Notes: generated by a model from the sequence alone, not told the origin. Numbered from the stretch's first letter, positions 22,196 to 33,533 are shown. The stretch is 64,000 bases of DNA from Agapanthus africanus (GCA_030015575.1 JASDDO010000006.1:107748045-107812044), one strand, 5' to 3'. Numbers and translations are program-made.

Positions 22196-24390
22196 TGTTA
22201 GTTATATGTATGCCCTAGAGGCCATTACTGTACATAGGATGTATATTGTAGTGGATGCTGGGACATATATAGGGAGGACTTTCTTGCTCGACATGATAGT
22301 ATGCTATCTGGTTACACTTTACCTTAACGTGTATACTGATTGTCTCTCTGTTACATGTTGGTAAAGCCCTTTGGATGTGTACTTGACTACCTGGACTATG
22401 ATGAGGATCATACTAGTGGGGACATGGTAGTCCATAAGTACATCCTTCAAGGTCCCTAGTAGTGGGTGTATCGAGACGGGGCATCGATATACCAGAGTAG
22501 ACTAGCGTATACCTTCTTGACCCATACAGATGGGCGATGGATGATCCCATATCCATTGGTGTTTGACATCAGAGATGATATACGGGTGCTCAGTGGAGAC
22601 TGGGTACACTGGACGGACTCGCCGAGAACTCCCAGATGGTATTATACCTTACGTCAGATGGCAGTTCTCTGGTGACACTGGTACAGGTTAGTCTATGGAC
22701 CCGAGATCGTCATAGAGTCTTGTGTGATTCCCACCGTGCTTTGATTTCCACCTTACCACGTCCAAGAGGGCGTGCAAAACGGTGGTTTTTGGGTACAGTC
22801 CCGAATCACATAGAGGCAATGAGCGATAGGAGGGGATTCGTCTCTCCCGGTATAGGGAGTTGATGTTGCACTGTGTTCGATTGGCTATAACCGGAAATCC
22901 CTGGCCAGGGTTGCTGAGATTTATTGGTAAGAGTTACCAGTAGTTTCTCGAACTGTTATAGACCTCATATCGACACGACTTATCGAGCTACTAGGGTCTG
23001 ACGTTTACCAACCCTAGGCGAGATATGCGACATATCAGACCGGACTGTACGGTAAGTATTACCGGTTGGATTCACAGGAGTGTGAGCGGGCTTGCTCGTT
23101 GATCTTCTGATCGCTCAATACCCGGGTGGCCGTTACGTTTAGCAGACCTCTTTCGGCTTGTGGGTGTTTGATATGATTATCACCTACTGCCGGCGTATTG
23201 ACGAGTCTTTAGAGTCCTACACAGAGGTTTCCTGGCTCAAGCGAAACGAAATAGGAGCGCATATGAGATATGTGTGGGACCGAGAATAATACCTGTATGT
23301 GATACTGTATTCTATTCTCGCGATTTGTATCATCGGACGGTTATATATGATATAGCCGGTTTACCGAATCAAGTGTTGATTCGATACATTGATACACTTG
23401 ATATTAGTCGGTTATATGCGATATGACCGGATCATTAAATCAAGTGTTGATTTAATGATTTAATGTATAATTATATATTTGAGATATTACTTTACATTAA
23501 CTAGTATTGGTTCACTTAAGATGATTTTCTCACTTGATGTGCACATTGTATATGTGATATATGTTTATGCACTTTATTGTATCATGTTTGATGATACATG
23601 CAAACTTGGGTGTGTATGATTAAACCATGGTTATGTTAATGGTTAGGGTTTTGATTTACTTATTTATTTATTCTCTTTATTCATTTTGGCAAGAAATGAA
23701 ATGGTGGCTTTGTTTGGATTTATCTTGAAGCTTCATGAAGCTTTGAAAGTCAAAACCATTTTGTTTCTTTCCTTAACCCAAACATTCAACTAAACCCTAG
23801 TTTAGTCTCTACACTTAACCATGGTTGCAATATGATAAGGGTCACTTGATTTTCTATTTTAGTTAATTCATTTATCATATTCTTTCTTCTTCTTTTTCTT
23901 CTTCAAGATGAAGAAAACCTTTGCTACCTTCAATGGTGACTTGAGAAAAAGAGTGAGAAATCCAATTCTAAAGTGAACCCACTTCCTATTTCTTCATCCT
24001 CTACTACTTGCCTTGTAGTATAGGGTGTTTTCTTCACAAGTTTCATGACTTGGTGAAGTTGGAGCTTGATCTTGAGTTGCCTCGACGTAGATCATCTTCA
24101 GCATCGAAGTCGACGACCTAGCCCGATCTTTTCTCCGATGAAACCACCGCGAGAGTCTAGGATTCTGATGGGTACAGCAGAGGGACGTCATCACGGAGCT
24201 AAAGAAATGGTGGAGCGGATCTACAAAGGTTGTAGCCTCTTTCACTTAGCAGTAAAGTTATTTACTGCTTGCATGCTTCGCCTAATCTCTAGTTAACGAT
24301 CTATATTAGGGTTTCTCGACACCGGAAAAATTTGAAATTGGCATGGTTGATGCCTTGTGAGACCTCATTAGTGTGCCTAGGAACCCTACA
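22196..24390 (+). repeat. 3' LTR of element B
   Basis: A 2,195-bp LTR that begins TGTTAGTTATATG and ends CCCTACA with an intact terminal CA. It lacks an 8-base segment (CGAACAGA) present in the 5' copy near 14883. It is followed directly by the AGTAC duplication. Confidence 0.95.
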
Positions 24391-24395
24391 AGTAC

Positions 24396-25266
24396 TTTTT
24401 AATTTGATGAATATTAAGATTTTCTCACACATTTTCATGCGACCGTTAATACTTCTTGAGGTACTAACCGACCGATTACTCATGTGCTTGCTAATTAGGT
24501 GATAATATTTTCCTCGTCTTGCACCACCTAAGGCTTAGCAGTGACACCCAGACCAGTTGGCCATAGGGCACTAGGTGATGAGGCACCCTCGCTATATTTT
24601 TTTATTGCTGCCTTGGCGATACAAAACCAGTGTTCATTTTTTTCTTTCACAATTTTTTTTTTCATTTCCTTCATACTTTGGCTTTTAGACAAGAGCATTT
24701 CAAGGTATCCTCTACTATCCCGAGTTTCAAGATGTGTGTTAGTGCATATAGTAGGGTATCAACATTCAAATGTTTGGCTTCCAGAATAGAAACTATTTTT
24801 CAGACTTATTATTATTCTCAGATTAGTGACTTCCTTCATCTTACTAACCCTTGGGACAACAGCTCATAACTACTTATTACTAGTTCGTTTAAGAAAACTT
24901 CTAATTTCCTTGGGTTTCTTAAACTATTCCTTTCTTTTGGATGTAATTTTTCACTTTCTACTCTTTTGTTATAAAAATTTTTAATGCCCAGTGTCAAAGA
25001 TAATTTAGTGAATACAAACTTCCCCCCAAACCTGTTTTCAGCAGTGTCCTCACTGATGTAGACTTTTGAGAACATGGACCTGTATACTAAGGGAGATATA
25101 CAAGGGGTAAAATAATAGTTAAATGAAAAATTCCCCCAAACTTATTTTTTGACACGCACAGATATTCAATCAAATCATTTTTTACTCACCTCCATTCTTA
25201 AAATGAGAAAATGTTGCAAAAATATGGAGGTGAGGCGGAGGAAATTTAGTTTTGATAAAGCGGCTC
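24396..25266 (-). other. 3' non-coding block of E (part 2)
   Basis: This is the continuation of the E 3' region between element B and the end of pol. It contains two purine-rich tracts on the minus strand (near 25125-25142 and 25020-25035, the latter with GGTTTGGGGGGAAG) and a CAGTG...CACTG inverted segment near 25043-25056, all with counterparts in G. There is no coding frame and no env-like gene. Confidence 0.7.
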
Positions 25267-26055
25267 CTATAAAAACAGGAGCTCCTCCGCGGGGTCAGCA
25301 GAAAAATACGGTTTTAATCTATGCCCATTTACTTTAAAAATTGAACCGTTTTTCAAATATTCGACTTCAACTGCCCCGTGCGGGTGTACATACCGCACCA
25401 CAAAAGGTCCTTTCCAACGAGATTTAAGCTTACCCGGATGAAGATGGAGACGGGAATCGTAAAGAAGGACTTGTTGCCCCGATGTGAAGGTTTTTGTAGA
25501 AAGATTTTTTTCGTGGAACACTTTAGTCCTGTTCTTTACTATCAACGCATTATCGTAAGTTTCATCACGGAGTTCGCTTAGCTCATTCAGTTGCAGCTTC
25601 CGATAGCTGCCTGCATGATCAAGATCAAAATTAAGCTCTTTAATAGCCCACATTGCTTTATGTTCGATCTCGACAGGATGATGGCATGCCTTCCCAAACA
25701 CAAGGCGGTATGGAAACATACCAAGATCGGTCTTATAAACGGTGCGGAATGCCCAAAGAGCATCCGTCAATTTGGTTGACCAATCTTTACGGTTCTTAGA
25801 AACCGTCTTCTCCAATATCTGTTTGATCTGCCTATTTGAGATCTCAGCCTGCCCTCTTGTTTGGGGATGATAGGGCGTAGAGAGCTTGTGAGTGATTGAA
25901 TATTTCCGCATCAAGGCCTCGAAAGACCGATTGCAGAAATGTGTCCCGTTGTCGCTAATGATAGCACGAGGGTGTCCGAATCGCCGAAAGATGTTTTCTT
26001 TAAGGAACTTAATGACAACTTTGTTGTCATTAGTGTGACACGGTATGGCTTCCAC
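25267..26055 (-). pseudogene. Athila integrase core and C-terminus (element E)
   Basis: A 262-codon open frame continuing the integrase of the next entry after a single stop. It carries the second catalytic Asp in [11 protein letters not shown] and the Glu in [13 protein letters not shown], then the C-terminal part ([29 protein letters not shown]) and a natural stop. With the D in [10 protein letters not shown] of the upstream frame, the D,D,E triad is complete. The stop at 26056-26058 replaces a Trp-type codon in the usual VSKWVEA context. Integrase joins the element DNA to the host chromosome; this copy needs readthrough. Confidence 0.93.
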
Positions 26056-27780
26056 CTACTTCGAGACATAATCAACCGCTAACAAGATATATAGATTCCC
26101 AAAGGAGTTGGGAAAAGGGCCCATAAAATCAATACCCCAAACATCAAATATTTCCACAACCAATATAGGTTGGAGCGGCATCTCGTTCCTTCGTGAAATC
26201 CGACCCAAATGCTGACATCGCGGACAAGTTTTGCAATGTTCAAATGCATCTTTAAATAATGTTGGCCAATAAAAGCCACATTGCAAAACTTTCTCCGCCG
26301 TTTTTCGAGGTCCAAAGTGACCGCCGCATGCCTGATCATGACAAAATGATAACACGCTCTTGAATTCATCGTTAGGGACACCCCTGCAAATGATTTGATC
26401 GGAACAATACTTGAATAGATAATGCTCATCCCAGTAAAAATATTTTACTTGGGATAGAAATCGATGTTTGTCTTGTTTCGACCAATCACTAGGAATAAGT
26501 CTCGTAGCAAGATAGTTCACGATATCTACGAACCAAGGTTCGTAGGATACATTCAAGAGCTGTTCGTCAGGAAATGAGTCATTTATCGGCACGGTCACAG
26601 TTGGCGAAGAAGTGATGCGTGAAAGATGGTCGGCTACAACGTTTCCACATCCACTCTTGTCTTTGATGACAAGATCAAATTCTTGTAACAATAGGATCCA
26701 ACGTATTAGCCTGGCCTTCGCATCCTTCTTCGATAAAAGATTTCGTAGGGCGGAGTGATCTTTGTAAACCACAATAGGCGAGCCAATCAAGTAGGGCATG
26801 AATTTCTCTAATGCAAATACAACTGCCAAGAGTTCCTTCTCGGTAGTTGTGTAATTTATTTGTACATCATTTAAGGTCCTACTTGCATAGTAAATTACAT
26901 GTGGCATCTTATCAATATGCTGTCCCAAGACAGCACCAATAGCAAAATCTGATGCGTCACACATAAGCTCGAACAGGTGGTTCCAATCCGGAGATGATAG
27001 AACGGGGGATGTAGTGAGTGATTCTTTAAGCGATTCAAAAGCAGCCTCACAATCCGAATCGAAGTGAAATGTAGTGTCCTTGGCCAATAGAAAGGTTAAG
27101 GGTCTAGCAATTTTGCTAAAGTCCTTAATAAATTTCCTATAAAATCCTGCATGGCCAAGGAAGGATCGTATATCTTTGACGTAGTTGGGACGGGGGAGGT
27201 TATGAATGACAACTATTTTAGCTCTGTCAACCTCAATGCCTTTTCGTGGAATTATATGTCCAAGTACAATACCTTCTTGGACCATAAAATGGCATTTTTC
27301 CCAATTCAAAGTCAAGTTCTTATCCTTACAGCGGGTAAGAACCGCACCAAGATTACGAAGGCAGTCCTCAAAGGAGTCCCCAAAAATGGAGAAATCGTCC
27401 ATAAAAATTTCTAGAAAATTTTCCACCATATATGAAAATATCCCCATCATGCACCGGTGAAATGTAGCTGGAGCGTTGCATAACCAAAAGGGCATGCGTC
27501 TATAAGCAAAAGTTCCGAAAGGATAAGTAAAAGTGATTTTATCTTGATCCTTTTCGGCGATGGGGACCTGGTTATAGCCAGAGTATCCGTCCAAGAAACA
27601 GTAGTAATCGTGTCTAGCTAATCGTTCTAACATCTGGTCAATGAAAGGTAGAGGGAAGTGATCTTTCTTCGTTGCGGCATTGAGTTTCCTGTAATCAATA
27701 CATACACGCCACCCAGTTTGGGTGCGTGTTTGGATTAACTCATTAGTGATGACCGTGATACCAGACTTTAGTGACCACAT
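26056..27780 (-). pseudogene. Athila reverse transcriptase, RNase H and integrase N-terminus (element E)
   Basis: A 574-codon open frame, the longest in the window. RT spans residues 1-190 or so: GWRVCIDYRKLNA (23-35), YPFGTFAYRRMPF, and FMDDFSIFG with the catalytic Asp pair at residues 128-129 (27399-27394). The normally invariant G of PFGLCNAPATF is W here. RNase H follows with [26 protein letters not shown] and ADHLSR; its usual YTDHSAL is YKDHSAL. The integrase HHCC module (CHDQACGGHF, CKTCPRCQ) and the first catalytic Asp ([10 protein letters not shown]) end the frame. Upstream pol is in another frame, with one frameshift near 27760. Confidence 0.95.
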
Positions 27781-28687
27781 GAATTGGACTTACCCATTGG
27801 CTATCAGATATGGGGTAAATTATTCCACTATCAAGGCACTTGACGATTTCTTTCTTTACCGCCTCCTTCATAACGGGATTTAACCGTCTTTGTGGGTCTC
27901 GGGTTGGTTTGGCTTCATCCATCAGATGTATGTTATGTTCAACAATTAAGGGACTAATCCCTTTGATGTCGGCCATCGTCCAACCAAATGCTTACCGATT
28001 CGATCTCAACAGTGCCAAGAGTGCATTCTTTTGCTCTAAGGCTAGAGAAGTGGATATAATCACTGGCAAAGTCTCATTCTCTCCTAAATATGCATATTTA
28101 AGATGAGAAGGTAGCGGTTTGAGATCAAGAATTGGCAGAGAGACAATAGAAGGAGTGGTAACGGAATGATATTGGGACTCCTTAAGAGGTTCAAAACTTG
28201 CATAAGATATTGACTCGGAAAGTGTTGTTGACTTTTGCAACAAGTCAACGGGTACAATCTCAAGGTTGGACTCATTGAACATATCCTCACTGTGAAGTGG
28301 TGCAAGATCAAACGATGTCTCATTAGTGTTTTCGAGAACATCAAAGCAAAGTTCCTCATCCATGCAGCTTTCGGAAGCTATCTCGTGGATGGAACAAACA
28401 TCCAGCAAATGAGCAGAAGGTTCTGATGGCTGACTTCCTAGCTTGTAAATATTAAGCTCAATTGTCATTTTCCCGAAGGATAAGTTCATAGAACCGTTAC
28501 GACAATTAATTACAGCGTTAGAAGTTGCTAGGAAGGGTCGACCAAGTATCACCGGGATTTGATTGCGTGGGTTTGCCACATGTTGTGTATCTAAAACAAT
28601 AAAGTCCACGGGAAATATGAATTCCCCGACTTTAATTAACACATCCTCTAGTTCGCCCCGAGGTTTGGAGATAGATCGGTCTGCCAT
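27743..28687 (-). pseudogene. Athila protease-to-RT linker (element E)
   Basis: Two stretches in the gag frame, 27992-28687 and 27743-27976, are separated by one stop. They carry the conserved part after the protease (MADRSISKPRGELEDVLIKV, VILGRPFLATSNAVI, NGSMNLSFG), a variable acidic linker, and the RT N-terminal region (MADIKGISPLIVEHNIHLMD, CLDSGIIYPISDS). The frame is lost near 27760, at the point where the usual PKK motif gives way to the next frame. Confidence 0.9.
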
Positions 28688-29452
28688 CTGGAGAGTACAA
28701 TGGGCGGGTTTTCACTCTCCAATTCCTAACTGCTCGTATACTGAATAAGGAAGCAAGTTAACGCTAGCGCCTAGATCGAGTAAAGTACGATTAATATTTT
28801 TACCCCTAATAGAAATAGAGATTGTAGGACAGCCGGGGTCCTTACGTTTCTTTGGTATTTGTTGGGTAAAAGCGGTGCTACCATTACTCGTCATGAAAAC
28901 CTTCTTAGGCACTTGAGTTTTTCTCTTCCTAGTGCACAAGTCTTTAAGGATTCTTGCATAAGATGGGACTTGTTGAATAGCATCTAGGAGAGGAATATTC
29001 ACGCTAACTTGCTTAAACATTTCCACAATATTCTCCATTTGCGGGGTAGGTCTGTTGGCCCTTAATCGGTTTGGAAATGGAGCACGATCAATAAGTTTTG
29101 GGTCCAACGTTTGTGGAGAAGATTGTGGCGACGGATTCAATCCCAAAATTGGAGTGGGCATCGACTTAGATAGATTTGGCGAAATGTTCGAGCCTTGGGG
29201 AAAACGGACAATAGGCTCGGATGAAGGTGGGGGACTAGACGAATTAGGGGAAGAGGAAGAAGCCGGGGTATCAATGGTGTCACTAACATCAAATTGCTCA
29301 ACCACTCGGTTATTCAGCTCTCTCTCCGATCTCAACGTACTAATGGCATTCACATTATAATTTTGTGAATGGCCAGGATTCGGTAGGGATTGAGATGGGA
29401 GTTTCCCTTTCTCTCTCGCACTCATTGCGGCGTTTAACTGTGCGATTTGGTT
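28688..29452 (-). pseudogene. Athila gag C-terminus and aspartic protease (element E)
   Basis: A 237-codon open frame in register with gag: a proline- and serine-rich spacer, the MENIVEMFKQVSVNIPLLDAI helix-type segment, then KDPGCPTISISI and the protease active site TLLDLGASVNLLPYSVYEQL. Athila proteases typically carry LLDLGAS, so the catalytic residues are present. It ends at a stop (28712-28714), eight codons before the next open stretch in the same frame. Confidence 0.9.
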
Positions 29453-30712
29453 TTATAATGATTTAATACTCTCACCATCGGAGGCAGAGTTTTTCGTTAT
29501 GGTATCAATAGAAGACTTCATCTCAGCCGACAATTGCATGGATTGTTTCATGAACATATCCAAAGTTTGTGCAAGTGAGTTGTCAGTACCGGCCACTTGT
29601 GGTGTAGAAATGTTGGACGGATTTTGGAAATTCTGTGACTGAAAGGGGGGCTGATTCTGTGGTTGTGGTTGTTGTGGAGGAGGTCTTTGATAATTGCTTT
29701 GTTGGTTTTGATTCCAAGCAAAGTTAGGATGATTCCTCCATCCTTGATTGTACGTGGAAGAATAAGGGTCATTTCTAGGTCGCTGCTGAAAAGCAGCATT
29801 AGCCTGAAACGATGCATTCATAGGACATTCTTCCGTTAAGTGTGAAGGATCCGAACAGCAACCACAGACGGTCTTAGGAAGCGTGACCTGATTTAGGGAG
29901 AATGATGAGAACTTGTTCTCAATAACGTCGAGTTTCTTCTGTATCGCTGCCATTTCGGCTTTTACTGCGATGGAAACATCGAGCTGGTGAATACCTCCCC
30001 TAAATGAAGGTGGTCTTACGCTTTCCCACTGCAAAGTGTGTTCAGCGAGGTCTTCCAGATACTTCCAAGCTTTACTGTCATCTTTAGACATGAAATTGCA
30101 TTGACACGTTGTTTCAAGCATCTGCTTTGTTGCTGGATTAATGCCCTCATATATAATCCGACATAAATCCCATCTATTGATTACATGATGAGGACATTAA
30201 ACAAGCAGATCTTTGAAACGTTCAAAGCACTTCCAAAATGGTTCATTGGAAAGCTGGGTGAACTGGTTGATCTCGCTCCTAACATGTGCAGTCTTATGGT
30301 TTGGGTAAAACTTCTTAAGAAATGCTATGACGAATTCATCCCAATTAGTGATAGAGTGTGCGGCAGTATTGTAAAGCCATTTTTCTGCCAAGTCGCACAG
30401 TGTGAATGGGAGAAGACGTAAGCGCATAGCATCTAAAGTCAATTGTGAAGTACCCATCATTGCGCATACATTTTCGAATTTGGTGATGAAAACGTACGCG
30501 TCTTCCGACTCAAGCCCGTGAAATTTGGGCAGCAGATTGATGTAGTGGGGTTTAATTTCGAAATTATCCCCGTTAGGTGGTGGAAGAGATAGACAAGTGG
30601 GAAGAGGACCACGGATCGGATAGCATCTCTCTTGGAGAGAAATGCGCGGTGGATTCTGCGCACCTTCGGGCGGTGGCAGCGTGGTGTTAAAATTTGATGG
30701 AGTGTCGTCCAT
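29453..30712 (-). pseudogene. Athila gag, N-terminally shortened (element E)
   Basis: Two open stretches (30197-30712 and 29453-30121) share one frame and are separated by a single stop at 30197-30199. They encode the capsid part (LPKFHGLESEDAYVFITKFE, AEKWLYNTAAHSITNWDEF) and a CCHC zinc knuckle (CGCCSDPSHLTEEC). The first ATG is at 30712-30710 (MDDTPSNF), five bases from the tRNA-like sequence. F and G gag start about 60-70 codons earlier with M-x-A-W-x-R-D...RLVR, so the E copy has lost its natural N-terminus. A GTG-initiated reading into the tRNA sequence is also open but unlikely. Confidence 0.9.
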
Positions 30713-30716
30713 CTCG

Positions 30717-30788
30717 GTCGTTGTAGTATAGTGGTGAGTATTCCCGCCTGTCACGCGGGTGACCCGGGTTCGATCCCCGGCAACGACG
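30717..30788 (+). tRNA. complete tRNA-Asp(GUC)-like sequence forming the primer site of E
   Basis: 72 nt fold into a full cloverleaf: acceptor stem GTCGTTG/CAACGAC (7 Watson-Crick pairs), anticodon stem CCCGC/GCGGG with loop CTGTCAC (anticodon GTC, 30750-30752), T stem CCGGG/CCCGG with TTCGATC loop, and discriminator G. The internal promoter boxes (TAGTATAGTGG and GGTTCGATCCC) are intact. CCA follows directly (30789-30791), then two bases and the LTR of E. Nuclear tRNA genes do not encode CCA, so this is a DNA copy of a mature tRNA-Asp, part of element E, not an ordinary host gene. No T-run terminator follows until about 30900. A tRNA finder would report it as a genuine gene. Confidence 0.92.
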
Positions 30789-30791
30789 CCA
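30774..30791 (-). other. primer-binding site of element E (tRNA-Asp)
   Basis: The minus strand reads TGGCGTCGTTGCCGGGGA, complementary to the last 18 nt of tRNA-Asp including CCA, two bases from the LTR. Here the match runs on to the whole tRNA (30717-30788), unlike the 18-nt sites of F and G. Confidence 0.95.
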
Positions 30792-30793
30792 TT

Positions 30794-32255
30794 TGATTGG
30801 TTCGAAAGTGTGTGTGTTTGTAGTTAACCGCAATCAGAACGGTGTCGCGTGTAGCTAGACCGAGGTGAGTACGGGTCGTTCTCTGGGAAACATGGAACCT
30901 TTTATTCTTACTTTAGATGTGTTGAGAAAGAGAGGAGGGATAAAGAATTATGAAGAATGGTTTCTAGATCTACGTTAAGCAAGAATACAAGAATATAGAT
31001 CTAGATTATTTTAGGGATGTAGTTAATATAATAAGGGGGCTTGTAGGGTTCGTTAGGATTTAGTAGTCATGGACGATTAATTAAAAGTTACCCTTTTTAT
31101 CCTTTAATAGATTTAAAACTAGAACGACAGTGATGCATGTAGATTAGAGTTTCTGGAGGGAAAAGGAATCCCACTCTTATCCCTTATCTCGACACGGAAC
31201 TCCGTTCATATCTAGCCTTTACCAAAACAATCATTAATCTAATCTCTAATCACGGTCGGAACTAACAAAGAATTGTTAGCGCGCCCGATTAGGATGTTAA
31301 TGACTCTTTTGATAAAGTTCATAAACTTTATAGGACTTAAAAAGGGTTTAGGGATGTTCATCATCCATTAGCCTACCCTAATCCTACGAACCCTAACAAG
31401 CGGAGAATTACTCGCGCATGTTGGGAGTAGAAGAGATGGAGAGAGAATGCATAATTAAACTACGAAGAAATAGAATAAGAAAAGAAAGCTACCTTTATTA
31501 ATCAACAATATTCATTACATTTGAATCCTTAGAAAATGATTACAATTTCTAGTTGCTTCTCGATCTCTTCTAAGGAGGTAGACGAACAGTTGATGATTAG
31601 CCTGGATGCGTGAGCCGTCTTGGACTTCGTAATCTCGTCGGCTTGATGATTTTTCCAAGAGGCACTCGGTCCCTTTTTATAGTCCAAAAGCCAGAAAGTT
31701 AGCTTCTAAAATTGGAAGCTAGTAGTAAAGATTCATCTCCCAAAATTTCAGCATCTAATCCCTCAATAATGGCGTGGATCCGCAGCCCAAGGGGGCTAAG
31801 GCCACGGATCCGCGGCCTTATCATCATGGCCGTTGATCAATTTTTTTGGGCTGCCTCGTAGTGACATTTGGCGATCCTTGGAACCTTCAGAATTTGGAAA
31901 TCTTTTCGCGGTTACTACCAGACTTGGTCTCCAAATTTTGATTCTTAATTAGACAAGTCTTCTTCAACAACTTGATTTGCTTGATTCTAGTCCTTGAAAT
32001 ATTCTGCACAACTTGGAAATATTCTGCACAACAACTCAAATAATATTTAGTAGACTTTGTTCTACTAGGATTTGGTCAATGAATTTATTTGCATACATTT
32101 TCCTACCAAATGCTAATTATAATATATCAACACATGGAAAATAGTATTTTTACACATAAACCCTCATATGTATGATATATTATAATAAAGTCCTTTTTTA
32201 ATATGAAAATTATAGGAAAAATGTAATACAACTGTGCAGTTTTATCAACTGAACA
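30794..32255 (-). repeat. 5' LTR of element E
   Basis: The 1,462-bp partner of 12079-13541, with TATA box TATAAAAA at 31681-31674. The GC palindrome pair about 90 bp upstream (31771-31817) is decayed to GGCGTGGATCCGCAGCC and GGCCACGGATCCGCGGCC. It ends at 32255, followed by the TGCAT duplication. Confidence 0.95.
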
Positions 32256-32260
32256 TGCAT

Positions 32261-32609
32261 TTGGTATGCGAGACAGATGATCGGCTACAACATTGTCGGT
32301 CCCCTTTTTATCTTTGATGGTTAAGTCAAATTCCTGAAGAAGGAGGATCCAACGTATCAATCAGGCCTTGGCATCCTTTTTTGCCAAGAGGTGCTTAAGC
32401 GCAGAATGATCAGTGTAAATAGTGACGTGGGTTCCGATCAAGTAGGGACGAAATTTCTCAAGTGCGAACACAACAGCTAAGAGTTCTTTTTTAGTCGTGG
32501 CGTAATTTAGCTGTGCATCATTCAACGTCCTGCTCGCATAATGGATAACATGCGGCTTATTTTCAAATCGCTGTCCTAAAACAGCTCCTATTGAAAAGTC
32601 AGAAGCGTC
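32261..32609 (-). pseudogene. Athila RNase H (element F)
   Basis: Read leftwards from 32609: DASDFSIGAVLGQ-like start, [30 protein letters not shown], then [29 protein letters not shown], where element E interrupts. Two stops lie inside: one just before DASDF (the Cys codon of CDASDF is TGA at 32612-32610) and one before LIRWILLLQ. The frame agrees with RT to the right. Confidence 0.9.
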
Positions 32610-33533
32610 TCACATTAGTTCAAAAGGTTCGCTCCAGTCTGGTGCGCTTAAAATCGGAGCAGAAGTGAGTTCCGACTTTAGAAGCTTGAACGCGTGAAGG
32701 CGCTCAGAGTTGAAATCAAAGGGTGTTTCTTTGGCCAGCAAAGAAGTCAAGGGTCTAGCCTGTTTTCTATAATCCTTGATGAAACGCCTGTAAAACCCGG
32801 CGTGGCCTGAGAATGCCCTAATGTCACGGACAGTCCGTGGAGGTGGGAGGCTTGAGATAACATCGATTTTTGCCCTATCGACTTCAATTCCTTTTTCAGA
32901 AATGATATGACCTAACACGATACCGTGTTTGACCATAAAATGACACTTCTCCCAGTTGAGTGTGAGGTGCTTTTCTCTACATCGTAGCATTACTAGCTCT
33001 AGATGCCTCAAACACTCAGAAAATGAATCTCCCAAGACGGAGAAATCATCCATAAAAACCTCTAAAAATCGCTCTACCATATCAGAGAAGATGCTTATCA
33101 TGCACCGCTGAAATGTTGCAGGTGCATTGCACAGCCTAAAGGGCATGCGGCGGTAGGCGAAGGTACCAAAAGGACAAGTGAAGGTTGTTTTGTCCTGATC
33201 CTCCGGATCAATCGGGATCTGATTATAGCCGGAATACCCATCTAAGAAGCAATAATAGGCGTGTCCGGCTAGGCGTTCAAGCATTTGATCAATGAAGGGC
33301 AGCAGGAAATGATCCTTGCGAGTTGCTGCGTTGAGCTTTCTGTAATCAATACAGACTCTCCATCCCGTTTGTGTGCGGGTTGGGATTAGCTCATTTGCTT
33401 CATTCGTGACAACGGTGAGTACCGATTTCTTTGGTATCACGTTTATGGGGCTTACCCATTTGCTATCAGATATGGGATAAATGATCCCATTGTCCAGACA
33501 CTTCAGCATTTCATTCCTTACCGCTTTTTTCAT
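32610..33533 (-). pseudogene. Athila reverse transcriptase (element F)
   Basis: A 307-codon open frame covering the whole RT: CLDNGIIYPISDSKWVSPI, GWRVCIDYRKLNAATRKDHF, CPFGTFAYRRMPFRLCNAPATF, catalytic FMDDFSVLG, LNWEKCHFMVKHGIVLGHII and FSGHAGFYRRFIKDY (usually FLGHAGFY). The invariant G of PFGLCNAPATF is R. The frame is the same as that of the gag/protease ORF, separated from it by a stop about 12 codons upstream. Confidence 0.93.

Larger units (their letters stand above)
14039..24390 (+). mobile_element. Copia element B, complete but degenerate
   Basis: A 10.35-kb Ty1/copia element in plus orientation, inserted in the 3' non-coding region of element E. It has LTRs at 14039-16240 and 22196-24390, a tRNA-iMet primer site at 16242-16253, a polypurine tract ending at 22195, and perfect AGTAC duplications. 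The internal part repeats the organisation of element A: a leader of about 3 kb with no recognisable capsid gene, then protease, GAG-pre-integrase, integrase, RT and RNase H remnants. The LTRs are closely similar (about 4 differences in the first 120 bases), so B is one of the younger insertions. Its LTR differs from that of A in the last 700 bp, marking a subfamily. Confidence 0.95.
12079..32255 (-). mobile_element. Athila element E (Ty3/gypsy), split by element B
   Basis: A Ty3/gypsy element of the Athila lineage, about 9.8 kb without element B, in minus orientation. It has LTRs at 12079-13541 and 30794-32255, a polypurine tract beside the left LTR, and perfect TGCAT duplications. From the right the internal order is a tRNA-Asp-like primer site, gag, protease, reverse transcriptase, RNase H, integrase and a 3' non-coding block. 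The lineage call rests on LLDLGASVNLLP, FMDDFSIFG and LNWEKCHFMV motifs. Gag-pol is nearly full length with one frameshift and several stops. Its 5' leader is missing compared with F and G, and gag starts 5 nt past the tRNA sequence. There is no env-like ORF after pol. Confidence 0.95.

Noticed and set aside
30717-30788. An ordinary nuclear tRNA-Asp gene
   Set aside because: It is followed by an encoded CCA and sits exactly at the primer-site position of element E, two bases from its LTR, with no Pol III terminator next to it. It is a reverse-transcribed copy belonging to the element.
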